A stretch of DNA of 44,751 bases. Source: an uncultured Bacteroidota bacterium. GTDB taxonomy: Bacteria > Bacteroidota > Bacteroidia > UKL13-3. Below are positions 8,401-15,396 of this stretch, in pieces. Within the stretch, counting starts at the first letter, position 1; the number at the start of each line of letters is the position of its first letter. The notes beneath the pieces were generated by a model, which worked only from the letters and a program-made list of their open reading frames with translations, was not told where the DNA came from and did no database searches. Position numbers and translations under genes: made by a program. The stretch lies in the NCBI GenBank assembly GCA_903910445.1, contig CAIVZR010000086.1:1-44751 (forward strand), written 5' to 3'.

Positions 8401-8594
8401 GTGAAAACCGAAATATCAGAGGAAGAACTTGTAGGAGTTCCTGAATGACAAGAAGTACAATTACTATCGCCAGGGGCGCCACTCATTCCGTCAGGAGGAC
8501 CTCCACTATAGGAGAGTGCTTGTTGTACAATAAATAAGAGGGCGGAGACAAAAAAGATAGTAATAAACTTGAAAGGAGTAGAAAATTTAATCAT
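5427..8594 (-). CDS. T9SS-exported surface protein: choice-of-anchor V (CxxCH), PKD, 9 Ig-like modules
   Basis: 1055 residues, a tandem paralogue of the gene at 2465-5176. The signal peptide is nearly the same (STPFKFITI ... FIVQQA), then GAPGDSNCTSCHSG with CxxCH at 46-50, a PKD-like domain, nine Ig-like modules and a T9SS type A sorting domain (FPNPVTDYLKLNF ... GIYFVKVSSSKASQILRVVKN, quoted in part). The extra length comes from duplication of modules 4-5 as modules 6-7 (units 7055-6591 and 6590-6126, both 465 bases). Its ATG overlaps the flippase stop in ATGA (8591-8594), so it is probably translationally coupled to that gene. Likely surface-exposed; c-type heme attachment is suggested by the motif but not shown. 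Confidence 0.85.
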   Translation of the reverse strand: MIKFSTPFKFITIFFVSALLFIVQQALSYSGGPPDGMSGAPGDSNCTSCHSGTPTSSSSDISVFTSATNGVYIPDSTYIITVRARTSGCVRFGFETTVLNTSASPTKLGTLGIPSAATNVQLSTGSRDYVKHTYSGSSAIYTDSTDWSFTWVAPSSPLGDAIIYVAMNATDNSGSNSGDQINLNNFTLPQTSNVPVATITTNVSTICQNDSIQFTASGTNNTTGYSWTFPGGTPSTSTSQSVWVKFSAGTKVCSLRVANSIMYSAYTTKSVTINPSPAANISYNSTVVLCDGDSLPLTISNVSGNTYQWSKDGNNISGATGNTYQAKLSGVYRVLVTNAGCSALSPPVTLNFNTKPNATLSAPSGVSSCSGDSLRLKANSGTNYSYYFYKDNILQVQTLDSNYYAKTSGNYYVKVFTTSGCNTISNSFNLSFYNKPTGSITSITDSICQGDSVLLNTVTSDTIVSYQWRRNGNVINGAVSKNYFASQFGSYTVDLISNRGCSGGTSIKVVKVNSLPATNFIDSTKVGCIYSLKIRNTGSFNFQWKLNGNVINTTDTVITASASGFYNVVITNSSGCSISTNTLFLNISNAPNATITPVANAVICSDSSGITYQVPASGLNSYKWYKNGTLISGATQNSLTIVDSGNYYVAVDNGACIVNSSVRNVKVNPAPAANFIDSVKVGCAYNVKIRNSGNFNYEWRKNGIVFNTTDSQIVVTQSGTYSLKISNASGCSAITNSLVLTVPTTLPDASVTPAANAVICNDSSVKYQAPAAANTTYQWLKNGTIINGATQNSLVVTDSGNYTVQVANSFCAVTSAVRNVKVNPSPSAALNSSNTSFCQGDSATITVVPTSGATYQWRKDGANLSNSTGTAINPKVSGVYDVIVTLGNCAKTSITVTTTQNPFPSVPVITRNVDVLTSSTATTYQWFKNGVAISGATSQSYTVTGNGTYTVQVTNGAGCKNISAGLFVVPTGIEPEVVNNLVSAFPNPVTDYLKLNFADFGNHTVSILDASGRIILSAEINDSKAILDFNAMESGIYFVKVSSSKASQILRVVKN
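6126..7055 (-). repeat. tandem duplication of a two-module (155-residue) unit
   Basis: Two adjacent units of exactly 465 bases each. Both begin with a P-A-x-N-F-I-D-S segment, contain a 75-residue Ig-like module without the usual CxGDS, and then an 80-residue module with NAVIC(S/N)DSS and NGATQNSL or SGATQNSL. The paralogue at 2465-5176 has one such unit. The DNA copies have diverged, so the duplication is not recent. Confidence 0.8.
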
Positions 8595-10054
8595 GGGCGA
8601 ACAATTAGTTTTTTGAGATGATGTATTCCAATAACATTCGAATATATGAGAGCCAATATTCCCAAACCCATTTGTAAAATTATTTTTACTATGAAATGAC
8701 AGTCAATTGACAATAAGAAGTAAGGTATTATAATTTGAAGTAACCCAAAGAGTATTAGTTTAATAACTAGCACCTTTTCCAATTTATTACCACCTTGTTG
8801 ATGAACAATTGTATAATGAGAGATGGCCACAAGCGCTTGGGTAATTAGTGACGAAATTGCAGCTCCAATTATTCCCCATAATGGAATTAAAAACAGATTC
8901 AAAATAATATTTAAAAGGCAAGCAAATAATGCCACACGATTCAATATTCTCAACTCACCCTTTGCGGTTAAGTAAGTTCCATAGATATATACGGTACAAG
9001 TGAAAACAAATGAAATCATTAAGAGATAAAGCACCTTTTCAATTTCTGAGTTTCCGCTTTTATTCAGCATCAGTATAATTTCTTTTTGGTAGAAATAACA
9101 AACCGAGACTGCTAATAAAGCTGGAGTAATAATTAGTGTGAAACTTAACTGTAATAATGACTTCGGCGATTCCTTTTGTTGCAAGAGTCGAGAGAAAATG
9201 GGTAATAGCAAACCTGCGAACAGTACAGCAATCATATTGGCAGCATCTAATAATCGATAAGCAGATGCATAATGACCGGCCGCAGTTTTCCCGTCGGGCA
9301 ATAAACGTTCTATCAATACCCCATCAATTTTGGTATATACTCCCATTAAAATTCCTAGCACTGCATAGGGGTAGCTCTTCTTTAGCAGGTGTATCGTAAA
9401 CGCCTTATTCCATTTCCACTTCAAATCGAGAAGATGTGGCTTCAATACGAAAAAGCAAATAATTAATGTAATGGAATACGAAAGGGTTTGGGCATATACA
9501 AACCAATTCAATTGCATCTCTCCAAATACTTTACCCCAAAGTAGCAATGCACAAAACAGGATCATCAATAAACGATCGAGAACAGAGAGTAAACTATCAG
9601 TAATAAAAAACTGCAGCCCCGAAACATTTGTTCTGAGGTACGTGATTGCAAAGGATAAGATTTGATTAAAACACAATACCATCAAAAGCTTAAACTGAAT
9701 AGCATCATATCCAACTAAGAATGCGGCAATAAAGGTCACAACCAAATACACCACCAACAGCAATAACTTAAGCATCACGAGCTGCGCGAATTTTTTGCTT
9801 AGTAATTGCGGGTATTTTGAGATGAAGGTATTATTGTAATTATTGATTCCAAAGTCGAGCACCACATTAAACAGAAAAGAGAAGCTAAACAAGGAGAAAT
9901 AAAATCCATAGGCTTCGGGACCAATGGCATTTTGCACACCACGCTCCACTCCCAAAACCCAAAAAGGTTTTATAAGTAAGTTAATGCCTACTGCAAAAAT
10001 TAAATTAATAATGAAACGACGATTCATATTTTTGAGAACCAGGGCAAAATCCAT
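8591..10054 (-). CDS. oligosaccharide flippase family protein (Wzx/MATE-like)
   Basis: About 487 residues with roughly 12-14 hydrophobic segments and short loops, typical of the polysaccharide transporter branch of the MOP superfamily, which moves lipid-linked glycans across the inner membrane. The N-terminal INLLIKPFWVLGVERGVQN and the following GPEAYGFYFSLFSF, with DFGINNYNN, are characteristic of the family. The start is uncertain: ATG at 10054 (MDFALVLKN) or ATG at 10027 (MNRRFIINL, the more usual family N terminus). A GT4 glycosyltransferase diverges upstream, which fits a role in cell-surface glycan assembly. The stop overlaps the next gene by ATGA. Confidence 0.88.
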   Translation of the reverse strand: MDFALVLKNMNRRFIINLIFAVGINLLIKPFWVLGVERGVQNAIGPEAYGFYFSLFSFSFLFNVVLDFGINNYNNTFISKYPQLLSKKFAQLVMLKLLLLVVYLVVTFIAAFLVGYDAIQFKLLMVLCFNQILSFAITYLRTNVSGLQFFITDSLLSVLDRLLMILFCALLLWGKVFGEMQLNWFVYAQTLSYSITLIICFFVLKPHLLDLKWKWNKAFTIHLLKKSYPYAVLGILMGVYTKIDGVLIERLLPDGKTAAGHYASAYRLLDAANMIAVLFAGLLLPIFSRLLQQKESPKSLLQLSFTLIITPALLAVSVCYFYQKEIILMLNKSGNSEIEKVLYLLMISFVFTCTVYIYGTYLTAKGELRILNRVALFACLLNIILNLFLIPLWGIIGAAISSLITQALVAISHYTIVHQQGGNKLEKVLVIKLILFGLLQIIIPYFLLSIDCHFIVKIILQMGLGILALIYSNVIGIHHLKKLIVRP

Positions 10055-10135
10055 GAACAACAGTTAAACCCTAAGTGATGAATAACTTAAACATCCATCC
10101 ATTCAGATTCAATTATATTAAATACTCGAAAGCGT

Positions 10136-10143
10136 TAACTTTG
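10136..10143 (+). promoter_or_regulatory. -7 promoter box for the GT4 glycosyltransferase
   Basis: TAACTTTG fits TAnnTTTG and ends 20 bases before the ATG at 10164. Confidence 0.6.
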
Positions 10144-10163
10144 CAAATATATCTTTTAGCCTG

Positions 10164-11291
10164 ATGAAGATTGCAGTAAATACCCGTTTCTTAATTCACG
10201 ATAAAATCGAAGGTATCGGACGATTCACTTTAGAATCGCTGAAACGCTTGGTATTGGAGCATCCAGAGCATGAATTTGTTTTTTTCTTCGATCGTCCTTA
10301 CCACCCAGAATTTTTATTCGCCCCCAATGTTTCAGGTATGATTCTGACGCCACCGGCCCGTCATCCGTTGCTTTTTGTTTGGTATTTCGAATGGAGTGTT
10401 ACTCGGGCCTTAAAGGCAGTGCAAGCCGATATGTTTATTAGTTGTGACGGATTTCTGAGCTTACAAACAAGCATCCCACAAATTTCGATTATCCATGATT
10501 TGGCTTTTGAGCATTACCCAGAAGATGTTTCCTACCTGGTTCGAAAATATTATCATTACTATTTCCCTCGTTTCGCCAAGAAGGCTACTCGGATATGTAC
10601 GGTATCAGAATTTTCTAAACAGGATATTTGCCAAACCTATGGAATTAGTCCTTCGAAAATTGACGTAGTATATAACGGCGCCTCCTCCATATTCCATCCT
10701 GCAACAGATGAAATTAAATTAGCAACGAAAGCTAAATACAGCCAGGGTTACGAGTACTTTGTTTATGTCGGTGCTTTGCAACCTCGTAAAAACATTCGCC
10801 GATTATTACTCGCCTTTGATGCATTCAAGTCATCAACAAATTCGGAAACCAGGTTATTGATTGTAGGTCGGAAGGCCTGGAAAACAGAGGATATTGAGGT
10901 TACCTTTGATAACATGAAGCATAAAGTAAGTGTGCTATTCACAGGTCGCATTCCTGACGAAGAACTGGCAAATGTTTTTGGATCGGCTTTGGCGCTTATT
11001 TATGTACCCTATTTGGAGGGTTTTGGAATTCCCATTCTTGAGGCCATGCAATGTGGCACACCCATCATCACAAGTAATATTACAGCCATGCCAGAGGTAG
11101 CAGGGAATGCAGGAATCCTTGTAAATCCGCTTGATATCGACGCCATATCCGATGCTATGAAATCATTGGATAACGATGCCTCACTAAGAACGGAACGCTC
11201 TAAGAACGGATTAATACAAGCTCAAAAATTTAGTTGGGAGAAAACAGCGCATCTTCTTTGGGATAGTATACAAAAGGTATTAAAGCAATAG
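10164..11291 (+). CDS. GT4-family (GT-B fold) glycosyltransferase
   Basis: 375 residues. It transfers a sugar from a nucleotide-sugar donor to a lipid-linked or polysaccharide acceptor on the cytoplasmic face. The C-terminal half contains YVGALQPRKNIRRLLLAF (start of the donor-binding domain), the loop LFTGRIPDEELANVF, and the Glu-x7-Glu motif EGFGIPILEAMQCGTP, all hallmarks of GT4. The N-terminal MKIAVNTRFLIHDKIEGIGRF resembles mannosyltransferase-type GT4 enzymes. Specific donor and acceptor are unknown. It is divergent from the flippase and ends 7 bases before the convergent gene at 11299. Confidence 0.92.
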   Translation: MKIAVNTRFLIHDKIEGIGRFTLESLKRLVLEHPEHEFVFFFDRPYHPEFLFAPNVSGMILTPPARHPLLFVWYFEWSVTRALKAVQADMFISCDGFLSLQTSIPQISIIHDLAFEHYPEDVSYLVRKYYHYYFPRFAKKATRICTVSEFSKQDICQTYGISPSKIDVVYNGASSIFHPATDEIKLATKAKYSQGYEYFVYVGALQPRKNIRRLLLAFDAFKSSTNSETRLLIVGRKAWKTEDIEVTFDNMKHKVSVLFTGRIPDEELANVFGSALALIYVPYLEGFGIPILEAMQCGTPIITSNITAMPEVAGNAGILVNPLDIDAISDAMKSLDNDASLRTERSKNGLIQAQKFSWEKTAHLLWDSIQKVLKQ

Positions 11292-11298
11292 GATTAAC

Positions 11299-12000
11299 TT
11301 AGTGTTGTAGCCTCCAAAACTGCGCCTCCTTTTTAATATAATCGGCCAAATCATAATCACTTACACTAATTAAGTATTCCCAGCTAAGATTAAGACCATC
11401 TATAAATTCTTTATAATGATCTTGAGGCATATCAATAATTCCTTGCTTATTGTAGATATCGAGTAATTGCATAATCAACCGATTCTTTGCCAACTGAAAC
11501 TCATACTCAACAAGCATTTGATGCGTTTGTGATTTTTTACTACTCAGACTATACAAATAGGAAATCGGACTTTGAAGCGCATCCGGCCCATCAAGCGAGA
11601 AGGTATGTTCTACCATCAAGTTATACATATCCTGACGAATATCGCGTTGTGTTCGTACTTGAACAATGCTAACCTCCCTTATCTCTTCACTCAGATGTAA
11701 CATCCTCACTTTTATATTCACAAAATCCTTGTTAGCACCCGAATCTTTAAAACACATAATCTTTACTTTGAAACCATATAGTCCAAATATTAAAGTATCG
11801 GTTGGCTTCACAAAAATGCTAAAACTTCCATCTGCTTTATTTTGAATAATACGTGATGAGTGCTTTACAATGATGGTTACACTATCCAATACGGTATTGC
11901 TATCGGCATCATATACCACTCCTTTAATTTGCACCATTCCTTGCGATTGCAAATTCGTAATAAGTAAAAAGAAGGAACAAATAAGTAGCAGTAAGCGCAT
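11299..12000 (-). CDS. exported protein with carboxypeptidase-regulatory-like domain, function unknown
   Basis: 233 residues. Signal peptide (1-19, ending NLQSQ), then an Ig-like carboxypeptidase-D-regulatory-type domain: IKGVVYDADSNTVLDSVTIIV, quoted from GVVYDADSN, and KADGSFSIFVKPTDTLIFG, about residues 24-100. The C-terminal half is helical and charged and I do not recognise it. This domain is common at the start of TonB-linked receptors, but here there is no barrel. It is last in the operon that starts with glyA (30-base gap after tsaB). Probably periplasmic or attached to the envelope. Confidence 0.7.
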   Translation of the reverse strand: MRLLLLICSFFLLITNLQSQGMVQIKGVVYDADSNTVLDSVTIIVKHSSRIIQNKADGSFSIFVKPTDTLIFGLYGFKVKIMCFKDSGANKDFVNIKVRMLHLSEEIREVSIVQVRTQRDIRQDMYNLMVEHTFSLDGPDALQSPISYLYSLSSKKSQTHQMLVEYEFQLAKNRLIMQLLDIYNKQGIIDMPQDHYKEFIDGLNLSWEYLISVSDYDLADYIKKEAQFWRLQH

Positions 12001-12029
12001 AATCCTGATACGAAGGTAGGCGTATTTAG

Positions 12030-12704
12030 TTACTTTGTATGAAAGGTACTTTGGGTAACAAACTCCTTTAAATAATAGGGTTCGAAATAAGCCAAGTCCT
12101 CAAACTGGCCATTTTTATATTTGGCAACTGCCAGGGCTCCAATTGCTTTTGCACTTGCTTTTATATCATCGATAAAAAATGCATTCTTATGGATACTCAA
12201 TACCTCTTTGCATTTGGGCATTCCATCACCAAGGAAGTAACACGGTTTTGACAGGTATTTCACAAACGAAGTTTCATTTAAAATTGTAGCGCAAGTTGCA
12301 TTTACCTCATTTAACTTATGGTCGAATATGGCGTTGTATACCTCCATTCGTCTTGCGTCGATCATAGGAATTAACAAGGCATCTTCACTTATTAAATTCG
12401 ATGCAGCATGAGCAATTCCTTGCAAGGTATTGATTGCGATGAGAGGAAGATCCAGCCCATAACACAAACCCTTGGCTGCACTCACACCAATACGCAAACC
12501 AGTATAAGAGCCGGGACCTTTACTTACAGCTATGGCTTTTAGAGAAGCAATAGAATTTTTTTCTAATACACTTTTAATGAAAACAAAAAGTTTCGATGCA
12601 TGAATATTGGGTTCATCACGTTCTTCCACGAGCAAAAGTTCGCCCTCCAGCGAATGCAGGGCTACAGAGCAATTGGAAGTAGCTGTTTCAATACTTAAAA
12701 TCAT
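12030..12704 (-). CDS. tsaB: tRNA threonylcarbamoyladenosine biosynthesis protein TsaB
   Basis: 224 residues, usual length. An ASKHA-fold partner of TsaD and TsaE in making t6A37 on ANN-decoding tRNAs. MILSIETATSNCSVAL is the N-terminal strand-turn and KGPGSYTGLRIGVSAAKGL is the TsaB signature; MIDARRMEVYNAIFD is also typical. It starts 2 bases after the TauE-like gene stop, within the glyA operon. Degenerate ATP site is normal for TsaB. Confidence 0.96.
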   Translation of the reverse strand: MILSIETATSNCSVALHSLEGELLLVEERDEPNIHASKLFVFIKSVLEKNSIASLKAIAVSKGPGSYTGLRIGVSAAKGLCYGLDLPLIAINTLQGIAHAASNLISEDALLIPMIDARRMEVYNAIFDHKLNEVNATCATILNETSFVKYLSKPCYFLGDGMPKCKEVLSIHKNAFFIDDIKASAKAIGALAVAKYKNGQFEDLAYFEPYYLKEFVTQSTFHTK

Positions 12705-12706
12705 GA

Positions 12707-13528
12707 CTATAAGATTTCGTATAACATTTTTGCCACCAGTATAATACTGAAAAATATAAATACCATTTTCAATGTATGCGGCTTCGATCGTGCTGCCACC
12801 TTTACTCCTATCGGAGAAACCAATAATACGCCTACGATTAAAGGCAACATAACATACACCAAAATATAACCGACATGAAACGTATTCACAGGATAGGATT
12901 GGGGCTGTTGAATCATATAATAGATTACCAACGGAATAGAGATAAATGGAATCGTTCCAGTAGATATTGCGGTTGATTCTTTGATATCAAGTTCTAACCA
13001 TTGCACAAAAAGCATCACCATAATAAAACCTCCGCCCAAGCCCGACAAGGCTGCGAAGGCACCTGCCAGAACACCTGCTTGTATGAATTTTGCAGAACCA
13101 TAATCACTTAGTTGGAATTTAGCTTCTTGATGTCGTTTCAAATACAATCGCACATTCAACAAAATTAGCACCGCAATAAAAATAAATGTAAACGATGTTT
13201 TATTATACCAGCTGCCTTGGCTTATTATCCATGAGGTAAGTAAAGAGGCTACGACAGCACCTGCAGAGGTAGTTAATACTTGACGCGGATAAAAGTGCCC
13301 CTTTTTATATTGACCATAACTTGCACTAATTCCCGAAAACACAATGGCGAAAAATGAGTTAGAAATAATTGCCTTCGTGAGGTCGGGATCCACAATTCCT
13401 AATTTTCCGAAGAAATATGAAAGTACTGGGATAAATACCAAACCGCCACCAATGCCTAGTAATCCAGCGAAAAAACCACCAAGACATCCAAAGAAAAATA
13501 ATAGAAGTAAAAGATAGAGTTCCGACAT
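12707..13528 (-). CDS. TauE/SafE-family membrane permease
   Basis: 273 residues with about eight hydrophobic segments. The duplicated family motif is visible: GGLGGFFAGLLGIGGGLVFIP-like near the N terminus (residues about 15-37) and GAFAALSGLGGGFIMV near residues 160-178. The family exports sulfite, sulfoacetate or other small anions across the inner membrane; the substrate here is unknown. It sits between a lipoprotein gene and tsaB with gaps of 14 and 2 bases. Confidence 0.9.
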   Translation of the reverse strand: MSELYLLLLLFFFGCLGGFFAGLLGIGGGLVFIPVLSYFFGKLGIVDPDLTKAIISNSFFAIVFSGISASYGQYKKGHFYPRQVLTTSAGAVVASLLTSWIISQGSWYNKTSFTFIFIAVLILLNVRLYLKRHQEAKFQLSDYGSAKFIQAGVLAGAFAALSGLGGGFIMVMLFVQWLELDIKESTAISTGTIPFISIPLVIYYMIQQPQSYPVNTFHVGYILVYVMLPLIVGVLLVSPIGVKVAARSKPHTLKMVFIFFSIILVAKMLYEIL

Positions 13529-13542
13529 GTTGTGAATTGTTT

Positions 13543-14037
13543 CTATTGGCTATCGCGCTTTTCTACACGAAAACCATATTTTTCCGACAAATGCTTTTGT
13601 GCTAAAACTAATTCAGCATCCAATGGCTCCTCTTCTGCTGCGATTCCTGCTTTCAAAACCGAAAGTCTTTCAGCATCGTCTTCCGTTGGGAATGGAAGTA
13701 GTATGATAGAAATTATTTCCTGATACTTGGTTTGATTGATCGATTTATAATATTTAAATAATCGAAGGGCAGCATCTTTCAATTCGGTGCTACCATCCAA
13801 ACTACTCAATTCTTCTACTACTGTCAAGGCACTATCAATGGTATTGTTTAGTGCGTCCTTACATCGATAAATTTGAAGCGAATCACGTATGGCAAATGCA
13901 TTGCCAATTTTCATAAATCTATTGGCAATGGCTGCCTGACTATTAATGATGATATCGTTATACTTCACTGCATTTTTCTGGTTTAAGAAATCGCAAGAAA
14001 TAAACAAACTCAAACAAATTAATAGCAAGTATTTCAT
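13543..14037 (-). CDS. small lipoprotein, function unknown
   Basis: 164 residues. Lipoprotein signal with cysteine at 15 (LSLFISC). The mature part is helical, with a run of short amphipathic helices (residues about 25-110) and a C-terminal stretch rich in Glu/Ala and Lys/Arg. I do not recognise the family. The ATG is 2 bases from the glyA stop, so it is co-transcribed and possibly translationally coupled with glyA. Confidence 0.75.
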   Translation of the reverse strand: MKYLLLICLSLFISCDFLNQKNAVKYNDIIINSQAAIANRFMKIGNAFAIRDSLQIYRCKDALNNTIDSALTVVEELSSLDGSTELKDAALRLFKYYKSINQTKYQEIISIILLPFPTEDDAERLSVLKAGIAAEEEPLDAELVLAQKHLSEKYGFRVEKRDSQ

Positions 14038-14039
14038 CC

Positions 14040-15320
14040 TTATTTTTGATAAAGTGGGAATTTCTTCATGAGTGCCTTCACATCTGTTTTCACATTTTCA
14101 ATTTCCGTATCGTTGTCGGCATTAGCTAATACACGATCAATTAAATTAGCAATCGCATCCATATCTGTTGCTTTCATACCTCTAGAGGTAATTGCAGGAG
14201 TACCCAATCGTATTCCGCTAGCAGTGAAAGGGGTGCGGCTATCGAATGGAACCATATTTTTGTTGATGGTGATATGTGCCTTCACCAAAGCATTCTCTGC
14301 TGCCTTGCCATGTAAATTTGGGAATTTGGTACGCAAGTCAATCAACATTAAATGATTGTCGGTGCCTCCACTAATTACTTTATATCCACGATCCATCATT
14401 GCCTTCGACAATGCTTGGGCATTGGCTCGTACTTGTAAAATATATTCTTTGTATTCTGGAGTAAGTGCCTCACCAAATGCGATGGCTTTACCTGCGATAA
14501 CATGCTCTAGCGGACCACCTTGGGTTCCTGGAAACACAGCGCCATCAAGCACAGCACTCATCATCTTCACCTCTCCTTTTGGAGTTTTCAATCCCCATGG
14601 ATTCTCAAAATCCTGTCCCATCATAATAATTCCTCCACGTGGCCCTCGCAATGTTTTATGTGTTGTAGATGTTACGATATGACAATGTGGCAATGGATTA
14701 TTTAACAATCCTGTTGCAATGAATCCTGCAGGATGTGCGATATCTGCCATCAATAAAGCACCAACTTTATCGGCGATCTCACGTAATTTTTTATAATCCC
14801 AGTCTCTGCTATAGCTACTTGCTCCACAGATGATGAGCTTTGGATTTTCTCGAACTGCAATCTCTTCAATCTTATTAAAATCGATCAAGCCCGTTGCTTC
14901 TTCTACTCCATAAAAACTAGGAACATAGGTTTGACCGCTAAAGTTCACAGGTGAACCATGGGTTAAATGTCCACCATGGCTCAAGTCGAATCCTAAAATT
15001 TTATCTCCCGCTTTCAAGCATCCTAACATTACGGCGGCATTGGCCTGTGCACCACTATGAGGTTGTACGTTGACCCAGGCTGCACCAAACAATTTTTTCA
15101 AACGATCGATGGCGAGTTGTTCAATTTCATCCACTACTTCGCAGCCACCATAATAACGTTTGCCGGGCAATCCCTCAGCATACTTATTGGTAAGGCAGCT
15201 TCCTACAGCTTCCATCACTTGCGTTGAAACAAAATTCTCTGAAGCAATAAGTTCTATTCCTTCTTGCTGACGAATCAGCTCCTGGTCGATTAAATTAAAA
15301 ATGGTGGTATCGCGTTGCAT
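14040..15320 (-). CDS. glyA: serine hydroxymethyltransferase
   Basis: 426 residues. A PLP enzyme interconverting serine plus tetrahydrofolate and glycine plus 5,10-methylene-THF in the cytoplasm. Seen: [56 protein letters not shown], and the Schiff-base lysine in [13 protein letters not shown] (about residue 229); [17 protein letters not shown] follows. First gene of a five-gene minus-strand operon with a promoter box at 15337-15344. Confidence 0.98.
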   Translation of the reverse strand: MQRDTTIFNLIDQELIRQQEGIELIASENFVSTQVMEAVGSCLTNKYAEGLPGKRYYGGCEVVDEIEQLAIDRLKKLFGAAWVNVQPHSGAQANAAVMLGCLKAGDKILGFDLSHGGHLTHGSPVNFSGQTYVPSFYGVEEATGLIDFNKIEEIAVRENPKLIICGASSYSRDWDYKKLREIADKVGALLMADIAHPAGFIATGLLNNPLPHCHIVTSTTHKTLRGPRGGIIMMGQDFENPWGLKTPKGEVKMMSAVLDGAVFPGTQGGPLEHVIAGKAIAFGEALTPEYKEYILQVRANAQALSKAMMDRGYKVISGGTDNHLMLIDLRTKFPNLHGKAAENALVKAHITINKNMVPFDSRTPFTASGIRLGTPAITSRGMKATDMDAIANLIDRVLANADNDTEIENVKTDVKALMKKFPLYQK

Positions 15321-15336
15321 AATATTTCCTTTTTGG

Positions 15337-15344
15337 CAAAAGTA
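15337..15344 (-). promoter_or_regulatory. -7 promoter box for glyA operon
   Basis: TACTTTTG on the minus strand, 16 bases before the glyA ATG at 15320. Confidence 0.6.
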
Positions 15345-15396
15345 AGAGATAATAGGGGGATAAAAGAACTAAGAATTAAAAATTAAAATCCGAATT

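Noticed and set aside
5427-8594. Recent gene conversion between the two tandem surface protein genes, suggested by a shared peptide near the C terminus (NVDVLTSSTATTYQW)
   Set aside because: The DNA of that stretch differs at many synonymous positions between the two genes, so selection on protein explains the match better.
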